A DNA stretch of 64,000 bases from Salvia splendens (lineage: Eukaryota > Streptophyta > Magnoliopsida > Lamiales > Lamiaceae). The notes under the pieces were generated by a model, which was given only the letters and a program-made list of their open reading frames with translations, was not told the DNA's origin and made no database searches. Shown here one piece after another: positions 12,334 through 23,708 of the stretch. How positions within the stretch are numbered: the stretch's first letter is position 1; each line of letters opens with the position of its first letter. Location of the stretch: NCBI RefSeq assembly GCF_004379255.2, contig NC_056033.1, positions 7,048,172 to 7,112,171 on the forward strand. Direction: 5' to 3'. The position numbers and the translations under genes were made by a program.

Positions 12334-12350
12334 TGGCGCCGTCTGTGGGA
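12334..12350 (+). other. Primer binding site of first copia element
   Basis: TGGCGCCGTCTGTGGGA follows directly after the LTR. This is a common plant LTR-element primer site but is not the initiator-Met type used by the second copia element. Confidence 0.6.
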
Positions 12351-12382
12351 AGATTGGGCAAAATCACACAGGGTTGAAGGAG

Positions 12383-15300
12383 ATGTCGTTGTCAAGATTT
12401 GAGGCCGAGAAATTCTCGGGGGAAGAACGAATTCGGTCTCTGGCGTTTGAAGATGAGAGCGATGCTGGTACAACAAGGCTTGGCCGATGCGCTGAAGCCT
12501 GTTGACAAATCGAATAATGAGGATCCAGATCTCGATCCAAAGGAGAAGACGAAGAGAGACGAGATCTTTGAGAGAGCGCATAGCGCGATCATTCTGCATC
12601 TGGGCGATAAGGTGCTGCGAGAGGTTGCTAGGGAAACAATAGCCGCGGGAGTTTGGGTCAAATTTGAGTAATTGTATATGACCAAATCTCTGGCAAATCG
12701 TCTGTATGTTAAGCAGAGACTCTACTCCTTCAAGATCATGGATGAGAAAGGGGTAGAGGAGCAGCTGGATTCGTTCAATAAGATCATTGATGAGCTTGAG
12801 AACATAGATGTCAAGCTGGAAGTTGAAGACAATGCAATCATCTTGTTGAATGCTCTGCCAAAATCCTTTGAGCAATTGAAGGATGTGATGCTCTATGGAA
12901 GGGAAACTTCTATAACAATGGAGGAGGTTCAATCAGCTCAAAATCAAAGGAGCTCCAGAAGCAAGACAACAAGGTGTCCCCTGATTCGGTTGCAGAGAGT
13001 CTCACTGTCAAAAGTGGGAAGGGAAAGAAAAATTTCAAGAAGAAGTCAGTTGGATCGAAGCAATCTTATCCTCAGAAGGCAGGCAATGATCAAGAAAATG
13101 AGACTAGATCATGTCACTATTACAAGAAACCTGGGCATTTGAAGAAAAACTGTTTTTCTTGGAAGAAGAAACAAGTTGAGGAAGAGAATGGGAAGAACAC
13201 ATCTGATTTTGCCGAAGAATTGGAGATTCCTAAAGCCTTCAATGTTGCTGAGGAATCAGATGAACTCCCCTGGATTATAGACTCTAGATGCAGTTTTCAT
13301 ATGTGTCCAATCAAGAGCTGGTGCAATGATCTGAAAGAAGCAAGTGGATCAGTCTTGCTTGGCAACAATCAAATCTGCAGCATCAGGGGTATAGGAAAGA
13401 TAAAGCTTAAGCTACATGATGGATCTATTAGATTTCTCACTGGTGTAAGATTCATTCCAGAAATCAAAAGAAACCTTGTTTCTGTTGGAGTTTTGGATGT
13501 TGATGGCTATGCTTGCATTCTATCAAATGAAGTTATGAACATAGTCAAGAATGGGAAGGTGATCATGGTGGCTGAAAGAAGAAGGAGCTTATACTATCTG
13601 AAAGCAAAGACAGTTTCTGGAACTTTAAATCTTGTGCAGAGTCTGAACATGAGAAGTTGGCATCTCAGGCTGGGGCATCTGGGAGAAGCAAGGATCAGGG
13701 AACTGTCAAAGAGGGATTTGATCAAGCTGGAAAATCCCAGTGAGCAACTTGGGTTGTGTGAGCAGTGTGTGCTTGGCAAAATCAAGAAGTTACCATGTAC
13801 AAAAGGGATTCATAGCTCAGTAACACCACTGGACTATGCCCACAGTGATCTATGGGGCCAGCTACACCATCAACTTTGGGTAGAGGTAAATATTTCCTAT
13901 CCATCATTGATGATTTCTCTAGAAGATTATGGGTTTTTATTCTAAAGGAGAAGACAGAAACATTTATGAGATTTAAGGAGTGGTGTAGAGAAGTAGAAGT
14001 GGAAAAGGGTTGTTCTCTGAAGTGTTTGAGAACTGACAATGGGCTGGAATTCTTGAGTAAGGAGTTTGATTTTTTCTGTAAGGAGAGGGGAATGAAGAGG
14101 CATAGAATAGCCCCATGCAATCCACAACAGAATGGGGTTGCTGAGCGCATGAATAGAACAATTTTGGAGAGAGTTAGATGCATGCTATTTAACTCTGGGT
14201 TGCCTAAGAAATTCTGGGGGAAGGTTGTGAGTATGGCTGCAGTACTCATTAACAGAAGTCCCTCTTCTGCTATAAATTTTGATACTCCTGATCAGAAGTG
14301 GTACGGAAGGAATGTGGATTACTCGAATATGAAGATATTTCGGTTCATGGCTTATGCTCACATCAGACAAAGCAAGCTGGAGCTAAGGGCCTTGAGATGT
14401 GTGATGATTGGCTATCAGAAAGGGGTGAAAGGATATAGGCTATGGTGCATAGAGCCAGGAAATGGGAAAGTCATTATTAGCAGAGATGTGCAATTTGAGG
14501 AAAATAGAATGCCATTTCTGGAGAAGGCTCAACCAACTAATCAGACAGCTAAGGATCCAGAACCCAAGGATTCAGTACAGATGGAGGTGATGGAACCTGA
14601 GAGTTCAACTCAGATGGAGATCTCTGGTGATGATGAAGCTACTGGAGTTGAACAACAGTCTGAGATGGGTAATGAAGTTGAAGCCAGCAGCAGTAGTGCA
14701 CCAGAATCTGATGGAAATCAGCAGAGTTTAGATGACTACATGTTGGCTAGAGATAGAACCAGAAGAAACCCAAAGCCATCTACTAAATACAGTGAAGCTG
14801 AGTACCTGCTGTATGCATTATGTGTGGCTGAGAAGATTGAGTATGCAGAGCCAGCAAGTTTTAAGGAAGCCATGCAGTCAAAGGAGAGCAAGCAGTGGAT
14901 GAAGGCTATGATTGAAGAAATAGAGTCTTTGATAAAAAAAATAAGACATGGATTTTGGTCAAGAAGCCAATTGATCAAAAACCAGTCAGCTGCAAGTGGA
15001 TATTTAAGAAAAAAGGTAGAATCTGGGAATAAGATCAGGTTTAAAGCTAGATTAGTATCAAGAGGTTTCACTCAAGAAGAGGGTGTTGACTACAATGAAG
15101 TATTTTCCCCTGTGGTGAAGCATGCTTCTATCAGAGTTTTACTTGCAATGGCTGCACAGAGATATTGGGAATTGGAGCAGCTGGATGTAAAAACAACATT
15201 CTTGCATGGAGACCTAGATGAAACTATATATATGGATCAACCTGAGGGTTTCTTAATGCATGGAAGTGATGATAAGGTATGCTTGCTGAAAAAGAGTTTG

Positions 15301-16413
15301 TATGGTCTGAAACAGGCCAACAGACAATGGCACCTAAAGTTTGATGAATATATGGAGAAATTGGGATTTGAAAAATCTAAGTATGACAGTTGGGTTTACT
15401 TCAAGGATAGGGATGAGGCCGGTATGTTATATTTGATGTTGTATGTAGATGATATTTTGATCTCTGGGCTAGACAAGAAGGAGCTTCAGAAGGTGAAGAA
15501 AATGCTTGGCAAGGGATTTGAGATAAAGGATCTGGGTTGTGCTCAGAGAATATTGGGTATGGATATACTGAGGGATAGAAAGAACAAGACTCTATGGCTG
15601 TCACAGAAAGATTATGTAAAAAAAGTGATACAGAAATTTCAAGTTGAAAGTAGCAAAGGGGTTTCTGTTCCAATTTCTCAGCAGTTTAAACTCTCAAGAG
15701 ATCAGTGCCCAAAAAGTGATGCAGAAGAAAGAGAGATGAGCATAATTCCTTATGCCAATATAGTTGGAAGTGTAATGTACACTATGATCTGTACAAGACC
15801 CGATATAGCCCATGCTATCAGTGTAGCAAGTAGATATATGTCTTGTCCATGCAAAGAACATTGGCTGGCATTGAAGTACATTCTGAAGTACTTGAAGAGT
15901 CATGATGATTTGGGGATCATGTTTAGATCAGAAGACAGAAGTAAGGAAGATGCCTTGGTTAGTTTTTGTGATTCTAACTATGCAGCAAATCTGGACAATA
16001 GAAGATCCCAATCAGGTTATATTATTACTTTGTTCAACTAAGCAGTAAGTTGGAAATCAAGCCTTCAATCTGTGGTTGCTCTATCCATAACGGCGGCTGA
16101 ATATATGGCACTAACTGAAGCTGTGAAGGAAAGTCAGTGGCTCAAGGGAGTTATTGGTGATTTTGGGATTAAGCAGGGAAGTGTAGCTATAAAGTGTGAT
16201 AGCAGCAGTGCTATTTACTTAGCTAAACACCATACATTCCATGAACGAAGTAAACATATAGATGTAAGGTTACACTTCATAAGAGAAGAAGTGGAGAAGA
16301 AGGAAGTAAGGATAGAAAAGGTGAGCACAGATCATAATGCCGCTGACATGCTCACTAAGGCGCTACCAAAGTCCAAGTTCAACTATTGCTTGGATTTAGT
16401 GGGGGTGGTCTGA
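12383..16413 (+). pseudogene. copia gag-pol, degenerate
   Basis: The reading frame can be followed through gag (MSLSRFEAEKF; LWRLKMRAMLVQQGL), zinc knuckle region (near 13110-13150), protease-like WIIDSRCSFHM where the usual DSG is DSR, integrase (HLRLGHL, CEQCVLGK, RTDNGLEF, PQQNGVAERMNRT), reverse transcriptase (YVDDILISG) and RNase H (ITAAEYMALTEA, KHIDVRLHFIREE). Lesions seen: a frameshift near 12425, a stop at 12669-12671, frameshifts near 12940 and 13860, a paired frameshift near 14940/15010, and a stop at 16039-16041. The zinc-knuckle histidine and cysteines are also incomplete. The product cannot be made as one protein. Confidence 0.85.
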
Positions 16414-16485
16414 AACTAATGAAGGTTGTATGGTGATGGAGTTGTGGGGGTTTGTATGAAGAGTTGATCATCCTGGTGGAGGATT

Positions 16486-16967
16486 TGTTAGTTATTTGGC
16501 TGATCAAGAAGAAGAGGCCAAGAGTTAGCAAATGAAACTAGCCGTTGGGAGCTGAGTTTCAAATTCTATTGAAGGCAGTTACAACAACTCGAGCTCAGTT
16601 GGAGCTAAGCGTGAGTCTTGAGGGTGTAACCGTCGCACACACACGCATACATACAAATAGATGGTGTGTGTGAGCCGAGAGATCAGAAGAAGAAAAATCA
16701 GCCGAGAGATACAGAGAGCAAAAGAGAAAGGAGAGTTTCATCCATGTTAAGTGATCTTGTTTCTGTTGTTGTATCAGAGAGAGTTTTATTCATGAGATAT
16801 GAATGTTTTCATTGCTTAGTCTAGAGCTAGGTCTACGTTTTGTAATCCTTTCCTCACATCAATTCAATACGAAATCCCCATTTCCATCCGTGGACGTAGG
16901 CTTCGGCTGAACACGTCATTTCTTGGTATTCTTGTGTGTTTTTGCTTAAGTGTTCGTGTATTTCACA
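16486..16967 (+). repeat. 3' LTR of first copia element
   Basis: It matches the 5' LTR along its length with point differences such as GAGTTAGC for GAGCTAGC and GAGCTAAGC for GAGCTGAGC. It is followed by GCACG, a one-mismatch copy of the GTACG before the 5' LTR. Confidence 0.85.
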
Positions 16968-17145
16968 GCACGCAACACATGACGTACATTTATCTAAATT
17001 TTCATTACTATCTTCCTCATAAAAGATTTTTTTTCACATTATAGTTATTTTATATCACGTTGTTCATAAGTTACACAGTTACAGCATTAGCACATACATA
17101 TCAACACATTTTTAGTTAACGTGATTTTATAAATGCTGCTACAAT

Positions 17146-17341
17146 AACAATATATATTACTCCACAAATTCGATGTAAATATATGTAAAAAATCCACAAT
17201 TAACCAATTCATTTATATCGATAAGAAAGATTAACAAACAATCAACAATATATATTACTCCACAAATTCGATGTAAATATATGTAAAAAATCCACAATTA
17301 ACCAATTCATTTATATCGATAAGAAAGATCCACAAACAATC
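17146..17341. repeat. Two-copy tandem repeat, about 98 bp unit
   Basis: The phrase starting ACAATATATATTACTCCACA and ending GATAAGAAAGAT occurs twice head to tail with almost no change. It lies in AT-rich DNA between the two copia elements. No function is apparent. Confidence 0.85.
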
Positions 17342-17650
17342 AATTTACGACTTAAGCACTATCTGTGATGAATATATTTATATCTATCCACATAAGTCAT
17401 CAAGCGTTGAAATTAATTTGTTGGTCCAAAATTGATCGTGGGATGTTTTGACCTTTATCCTAATTCAATATTTTGTGAACCTCAGTTTATTTTTATTCAC
17501 GTAACACAAAAAATAGACATCTAACTAGGACTAAAATAGTGTTAGGTAAGCTTATAATTGCATCAAAATATGGATAAGAACAAATTAATTGCAACAAGAT
17601 TTTGTAATTTCGTCGTTTCTTGTATATATCTAATTTATTCTAATTAGTAC

Positions 17651-18612
17651 TGTGGAATTATGGACTAACATTTGGGCTGGGAATTAATTCGGCTGGGCCG
17701 TTTAATTGATGGCCCATTCTGTCTTGGCCCGTTACTTAATGAAGAGTTACCCCGATGGCTGCCACGTGTCACTCTCACTCGGATCTTGGCGCTGAGTCGT
17801 TGGATTTGAGGTGTGTTTCTCTTGAGTCTATTTGTGACTCTTGACTCTTCACTCTCTTCATTCGAACACTATTCTCTCTCTCTCTCTTCTTGAGCATCTG
17901 CTCTGCCTTCTCTCTAGAAGCTCTCTCTCTCTCTCGAAGCTCTGGCCGATTCTCTTCTCCGATGGCTTCGATCTCTTCTTTTTGGTGAAGATCGAGTGTT
18001 ATCTCTCAACCTCTGTGTTGGTCTGGAGATTTGAGGGAGTTCAAGCGGTTGAGCTTGTCTCTTGTTGTTTCTGGGAAGTTTATCGGTTGGTTTCTCAGAT
18101 CCGTGAGTTCTGAGGGTTCTTGAGGTTGTGTGATTGTGTTTCTGAGTGATTGGTTCTGTGAGGGTGGTTTTGTGTGGTAGCAGTCGGGTAACCCTAGCTC
18201 GGGGTTTAGATTGGTTCCACTGTGCTCCCTTGTGACTTGTTGGATAGGACGGAGGAGGTCCTTGGCCCTGGTGTAGTCGTGGTTGCGACCTGAGCCATTT
18301 CTCTGTTCCTTGAGTTCTGTTTTTTGTGTTCACAGTTTAGATCCATTTTGGATCTGTTTCCCTTGTCATACTAACAGTGTACTTGAGTGTGCAGGTGAAT
18401 TGCAGCGATAGATCCGGTGCTTTTACAAGAGGATCAGATCTTGTAAATCGATTAGGATTCTTTGTTAATTCTTGCTTCTCTTTGTATCGTTCCTGTTTTG
18501 TGTTACTTGAATCTGTAATTGGCTTGTACTTTCTGAGATTAGCCATCTCAGACTTTTGTCAATACAAAGAGGTCCCGGTAATTAGTGAACCTCGAGTAAT
18601 CTGATCCTTACA
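17651..18612 (+). repeat. 5' LTR of intact copia element
   Basis: It begins TGTGGAATTATGGACTAAC and ends GATCCTTACA (TG...CA). It holds CT-repeat tracts near 17870-17940. Short open frames inside it occur in both LTRs and are not genes. Confidence 0.93.
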
Positions 18613-18613
18613 G

Positions 18614-18625
18614 TGGTATCAGAGC
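18614..18625 (+). other. Primer binding site (initiator tRNA-Met type)
   Basis: TGGTATCAGAGC lies one base after the 5' LTR. This is the classic primer site complementary to the 3' end of plant initiator tRNA-Met used by many copia elements. Confidence 0.9.
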
Positions 18626-19363
18626 CACGGGGGGATTACTTGGGCACGCCGGGTCGCTAAAATTTAAGGAGGTGGGCTCGTCAGAGTAAAGCTCGGCCTC
18701 CGGTATAGGCCCAGAGGTAAGACGGCTATTCCTTAACGAAGGGTAACCGCTCTGGTAAATTGGCTGCAACTCTAAAAACTTTTACAGCTTTCTAGTCTAG
18801 GTTTGGGCAGTTGTTTCTGGTAGTTACCACTGGCCGTGGTCTAGGACTATGTACTTTTGTCTTGTGATATGTTTCTTGATGCAATTCTGCTTAACTTGCT
18901 TCCGCTGACTGCTCTGTGATTGGTCTCCTCTGTTTTAAAGTTCAAAGTGTGTTTTTCAGAAGCCTAAATCTGTGTCTTGAGTGAATTACCTATCCACCCT
19001 GTGCCAGTAACCGCCTTGGGTGACCCCCTGCGCCCCCATACATTGGGTGATTGTGAACTGGGAAATCCCCTTGCCGGGGTACACGTGACAGATAGGGAGG
19101 AACTCTGTCAAGACCTGTTCTGTGAGGTTTCTGGAATCTTTTCTTTGAATCTGTGTGGAGTCTTGCTTTCCTGTGTGTTGTGTGCTCTGTTGTTGTTTTG
19201 CATCTGTGTTCTTTTCGTTTCCTGTATGAGGAATAGCTACATATCTGCCTTAAGTACTCTCTCAAAGTGCTGTGTGCTTAAGTCCACTTTCTGTGACAGT
19301 TGGGTTGCTTGCTGTGTTTGCTGTGGTGTTGGTACTGTTATCTGTGTGAAAATTTACTTAAAA

Positions 19364-22300
19364 ATGACTCAACCAGTTGGTATTGTACCCTTTAATGGAA
19401 AAAATGATTTTACTATCTGGAAACAGAAAATAAAATGCATTTTAATTCAGCAAAAAGTTTTCAAAGCTGTGGAGGGAACTATTCCTGACACTGAACCTGC
19501 TGAAAAAATTTCTGAAATGAATGAATTGGCCAGATCAACCATTATTTTAAACCTTTCTGATTCTGTGATTAGGAAAGTTGGATCTATTGAATCTGCTTCT
19601 GAGCTTTGGCAAAAACTTGATACTCTGTATATTGAAACTTCAATGTCCTCCAGAATGTATTTGCTTGAAAAACTTTTCAAATTTAAACTGGATCTTTCTA
19701 AGGACATTGATGATAACATTGATATTTTCCAGAAACTTGTTCAGGATATTAAAAGGTCTGGTGACAAGACTATTGATGAATATACTAGTATTGCCTTGAT
19801 GAATGCTATCCCTGACTCTTATAATGATGTTAAAGCTGCTATAAAGTATGGTAGGGATAGTGCTCCTCTGGACCTAATCATCAGTTCTTTGAAATCTAAG
19901 GAAATTGAAATCAAGGAACATAATGCCTTTAAATCTGCTCAGTCTAAAGCCCTGCATGTTAGGGGTAGATCCCAAACCAGAGGGGGTAATGATAACAATA
20001 AATCTAATGATCAAGGAAAGAAGAAAGGAAAGGGAAGGTCTAGGTCTAACAGTAGAAATCCTAAGGCTAATAGAAAATGTTTTAACTGTGGTGAGGCAGG
20101 CCACTATAAGAAAGAGTGCCCCAACCCTAAGAAGCAGAAACATGGTAATAATAGTCTGGATTCTATTGCTAACCTAGCTAAGAATAATGATCCTGAGGGA
20201 GTGTGCTTCATGACTCATGATATTCTGTCTGTAAATTCTTCTCTGGGTTGCTCTTTTACTGAAAATGATTGGCTGATTGATTCTGGATGCACCTATCACA
20301 TATCTCCTTTTAAGTCTGTGTTTTCTGACTTTAAACCTGTAGAAAATACTTTTGTTTCCATGGCAAATGACAAGAAGTGTCAAATTCTTGGCATTGGTAC
20401 TGTGTGTTTAAAATTCAGCAATGGCTATGTGCTAAACTTGAACAATGTGAGATATGTGCCTGATCTGTGTTATAATTTGCTTTCCTGCACTTGCTTGGAG
20501 CTTGATGGGCTAGAGGGTAAATGGGGGCAGGGAGTCATGAAGATCTGTAAGGGTGCTATGTGCTTGTTTAAAGCTATGAAAAAATGTAATCTCTATGTGT
20601 GTTCTGCTCAACCTTTGGCCTGTGTGAATAATGTCTCAAGCCTGGCTCGGGTTAATAAAGCCATGTTGTGGCATAATAGACTTGGTCATATGAGTGAAAA
20701 AGGTCTAAATATTTTGAAGAAAAATGAGTTACTTTCTGAAAATGATTTCCAAAATAGTCTTCCTTTTTGTGACACTTGTGTCTTGGGCAAACAACATAGG
20801 GTATCTTTCCCCACACCTGTTACTGAAAATATCAGTCACAGTGTGTTAGAATACCTACACATGGATGTGTGGGGTCCAGCCTCTGTTTCAACTCATTCAG
20901 GATCAGTCTATTTTCTGTCCATAATTGATGATTTTTCCAGAAAAGTTTGGTGTTTCTTAATGAAAAACAAGTCTGAGGTCAGTGACAAGTTTTCTGCATG
21001 GAAAAATCTTATTGAAAATCAAACTGGAAAGTCTATCAAAGTGATTAGGACAGACAATGGTCTTGAGTTTTGTAATTCTCAAATGGACTCCATGTGTACT
21101 CAGTTTGGAATTAAAAGACACAAGACTACCCCTTATACCCCTCAGCAAAATGGAGTTGCTGAGAGGATGAATAGAACCCTCCTAGAGAAAGTTAGATGTC
21201 TTTTGTCAAAAAGTGGAATGTCTAAAAAATTTTGGGGTGAAGCCCTTCTGACCTCAGCCTACCTTGTAAATAGGTCTCCATCTGTTCCCTTAAAGGGAAA
21301 GTGTCCTGAGACAGTTTTCTCTGGTAGAAAAATTTCTCTGTCTCATCTTAGGGTGTTTGGCTGCAGTGCCTTTGTTCATACCAAGACTGACAAGTTAGAA
21401 CCTAAGTCCAAGAAAGGAGTTTTCCTAGGTTACCCTGAGGGAGTCAAGGGTTATAGGATCTGGAACAGAAGTGAGCCTGGCTTCAGGGTCATTATAAGCA
21501 GAGATGTCATCTTCAATGAAGCTGAGTTCCCCTGTCTTAAACCTGCCCCTGATACCACTCCTCTGAATGTGGACAATGAGCCTCCTAGTGAGGTGGAGTC
21601 CACTGATAACCTCACTGAGGTGGAGGTATCTGAGGATACTCCAAGTGAGGTGGAGCAATTTTGGGTTCCAAATCCTATCACCCCTGGCCCTGCACCTGAG
21701 CCTGACCCTGACCCTCAACCTGATCCAGAGCCTGACCCAGTTTTACTTGATGACCAAGCGGTTAACCCTGGTCCAGACTTGAGTAATTACCTCCTGTCTA
21801 GAGATAGAGTCAGGAGACACATTAATGAACCTAATAGGTATACTGGTTTGGTTAACTTGATTTCTTTGGCTTTTAATGTGCATGAATCTGATGGTGATGA
21901 GCCCCAGTCTTTTAAACAGGCTCTTAAATCTAAGTTTTGGCATGAATGGCAAAAAGCCATGGAAGATGAGATGTTATCCTTAAAAGTTAATTGTACCTGG
22001 TTACTTGTTCCCTTACCTGTTGGTGCCTCTGTTGTGGATTGCAGATGGCTGTATAAAATAAAGAATGAGGTAGAGGGACTTAGGTATAAAGCCAGACTTG
22101 TGGCCAAAGGGTTTACTCAACAAGAGGGGGTAGATTATACTGAGATATTTGCTCCTGTAGTTAAATTTACAACTGTTAGACTTATGCTTGCTCTGTGTGC
22201 TCATTTTGACTGGGAACTTAAACAAATGGATGTTAAAACTGCTTTCCTGCATGGTGATTTAGATAAGCCTATCTATATGAAACAGCCTGAGGGATTTGTA

Positions 22301-23455
22301 GATCCTAAGTATCCCAATCATGTTTGCCTGTTAAAAAAGGCATTGTATGGCTTGAAGCAATCTCCCAGACAATGGAACATCAAGTTTAATTCATGCATGC
22401 AAAATCTTGGGTTTGTTAGAAGCACTTTTGATGCCTGCCTGTATGTGAAAAACCTTGATAAGGTTCCTGTGTTCTTACTGCTATATGTTGATGATATGCT
22501 GATTATGGGACCTTGCCTCAAATCCATCAAGTCTGTGCAATCTGCTCTGTGTAATAACTTTGAGATGAAGGATCTTGGTGATGCACAAAAGATTTTGGGT
22601 ATTAATATCCATAGGAACAGAAAGGATTCTGTACTTGTGCTTCATCAAGAGCCATATGTGTTTAAAGTCCTGCATAAGTTTAACATGTCTGCTGCTAAGA
22701 CTGCCTCAGTGCCCTTAGCTGCTCATTTCCTATTGAGTAAAGATTTGTGTCCAAAGTCTGAAAATGATATCCATGCTATGAAAAAGGTTCCTTATGCTAA
22801 TGCTATAGGTTCTGTGATGTACTTAATGGTTAGTACTAGGCCTGATATTGCTTATGCTGTTTCTTGCCTAAGTAGATACATGTCAAACCCTGGACCTGTG
22901 CACTGGGAGGCCCTGAAATGGCTTTTGAGATATCTGAAACATACTTCTAAGTATGGTCTGTGTTTTATGAAGAGTGTTGATGGTGTAAATCTATGTGGTT
23001 TTGTTGATTCCAATTATGCAAATGATAGGGACAAAAGAAAGTCCACCACTTCTTATGTGTTTACTGTTTGTGGTTCTTGTATAAGTTGGAAGTCTCAGTT
23101 ACAGCACATAGTAGCCCTCTCCACTACAGAGTCAGAATATATAGCCATCACAGAGGCTATGAAGGAAGCAATTTGGTTAAAGGGAGTTCTTTCTGAACTT
23201 AAACTCTTAAAATCTGTTCCTGCTTTATATTCTGATAGTCAGTCTGCTATTCAACTATGCAAAAACCCTGTTTTTCATGATAGAACTAAGCATATAGATG
23301 TTAGGTTCCATTTCATTCGAGATGTGGTTGAAAAACAAGAAGTTTTATTGCATAAGGTGCATACTGATAAGAATCCTGCTGACATGGGAACTAAATGTCT
23401 ACCTGCTGATAAACTGCTCATCTGCATTAAAAGGTTGCACTTTGATTGTGGTTAG
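19364..23455 (+). CDS. copia gag-pol polyprotein, uninterrupted
   Basis: 1363 residues from MTQPVGIVPFNGKNDF. Order: gag; CCHC knuckle CFNCGEAGHYKKEC; protease DSG in WLIDSGCTYH; integrase zinc-binding H/C block (WHNRLGHM, CDTCVLGKQH) and D,D35E core (DVWGPAS, IRTDNGLEF, QQNGVAERMNR); a Pro/Asp/Glu-rich linker near 21690-21750; reverse transcriptase with YVDDM; RNase H with STTESEYIA and TKHIDVRFHFIRD. All key motifs are intact and there is no stop or frameshift. The length is typical of TNT1-type elements. The frame stays open upstream to an ATG at 18977, adding 129 residues with a hydrophobic, Cys-rich stretch. I prefer 19364 because gag homology begins there, but an extended form is possible. 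Confidence 0.92.
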   Translation: MTQPVGIVPFNGKNDFTIWKQKIKCILIQQKVFKAVEGTIPDTEPAEKISEMNELARSTIILNLSDSVIRKVGSIESASELWQKLDTLYIETSMSSRMYLLEKLFKFKLDLSKDIDDNIDIFQKLVQDIKRSGDKTIDEYTSIALMNAIPDSYNDVKAAIKYGRDSAPLDLIISSLKSKEIEIKEHNAFKSAQSKALHVRGRSQTRGGNDNNKSNDQGKKKGKGRSRSNSRNPKANRKCFNCGEAGHYKKECPNPKKQKHGNNSLDSIANLAKNNDPEGVCFMTHDILSVNSSLGCSFTENDWLIDSGCTYHISPFKSVFSDFKPVENTFVSMANDKKCQILGIGTVCLKFSNGYVLNLNNVRYVPDLCYNLLSCTCLELDGLEGKWGQGVMKICKGAMCLFKAMKKCNLYVCSAQPLACVNNVSSLARVNKAMLWHNRLGHMSEKGLNILKKNELLSENDFQNSLPFCDTCVLGKQHRVSFPTPVTENISHSVLEYLHMDVWGPASVSTHSGSVYFLSIIDDFSRKVWCFLMKNKSEVSDKFSAWKNLIENQTGKSIKVIRTDNGLEFCNSQMDSMCTQFGIKRHKTTPYTPQQNGVAERMNRTLLEKVRCLLSKSGMSKKFWGEALLTSAYLVNRSPSVPLKGKCPETVFSGRKISLSHLRVFGCSAFVHTKTDKLEPKSKKGVFLGYPEGVKGYRIWNRSEPGFRVIISRDVIFNEAEFPCLKPAPDTTPLNVDNEPPSEVESTDNLTEVEVSEDTPSEVEQFWVPNPITPGPAPEPDPDPQPDPEPDPVLLDDQAVNPGPDLSNYLLSRDRVRRHINEPNRYTGLVNLISLAFNVHESDGDEPQSFKQALKSKFWHEWQKAMEDEMLSLKVNCTWLLVPLPVGASVVDCRWLYKIKNEVEGLRYKARLVAKGFTQQEGVDYTEIFAPVVKFTTVRLMLALCAHFDWELKQMDVKTAFLHGDLDKPIYMKQPEGFVDPKYPNHVCLLKKALYGLKQSPRQWNIKFNSCMQNLGFVRSTFDACLYVKNLDKVPVFLLLYVDDMLIMGPCLKSIKSVQSALCNNFEMKDLGDAQKILGINIHRNRKDSVLVLHQEPYVFKVLHKFNMSAAKTASVPLAAHFLLSKDLCPKSENDIHAMKKVPYANAIGSVMYLMVSTRPDIAYAVSCLSRYMSNPGPVHWEALKWLLRYLKHTSKYGLCFMKSVDGVNLCGFVDSNYANDRDKRKSTTSYVFTVCGSCISWKSQLQHIVALSTTESEYIAITEAMKEAIWLKGVLSELKLLKSVPALYSDSQSAIQLCKNPVFHDRTKHIDVRFHFIRDVVEKQEVLLHKVHTDKNPADMGTKCLPADKLLICIKRLHFDCG

Positions 23456-23697
23456 CATGTGCATATGCATGTCCCGGGGAAGACCTTGTTGATTCTCTAG
23501 ACCTTGGTCTACTGAAATCTCAAGGCAACATAAAGACCTACTTGACTAATGAGCCTTGTCTCTTTGGTGTCTTGTTAGGCAACCTGGTTGGTTCTTGACT
23601 AATGAGCTCTGACTCTTTGGTGTCTTGTTCTGACCTTGTAGGCTGTGATGAAGCAACACGATGACCAAGGCTCTCCTCTGTTTACCAAAGGTAGTCC

Positions 23698-23708
23698 AAG
23701 GTGGAGTA
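23698..23708 (+). other. Purine-rich tract before 3' LTR
   Basis: AAGGTGGAGTA immediately precedes the TGTGG start of the 3' LTR, in the position of the plus-strand primer. It is shorter and less pure than many. Confidence 0.55.

Larger units (their letters stand above)
11839..16967 (+). mobile_element. Ty1/copia LTR retrotransposon, complete outline but coding-dead
   Basis: Two direct LTRs (11839-12333 and 16486-16967) flank a primer site, a gag-pol remnant in copia order (gag, protease, integrase, RT, RNase H) and a short purine-rich tract before the 3' LTR. The flanks GTACG and GCACG form a target duplication with one mismatch. The LTRs differ by scattered substitutions and by the length of a CA/TACA repeat. 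It is older than the neighbouring copia element at 17.65 kb. Confidence 0.85.

Noticed and set aside
17841..18604. Short open frames in the copia LTR (repeated at 23899-24661)
   Set aside because: They occur in both LTRs, overlap CT repeats and show no domain.
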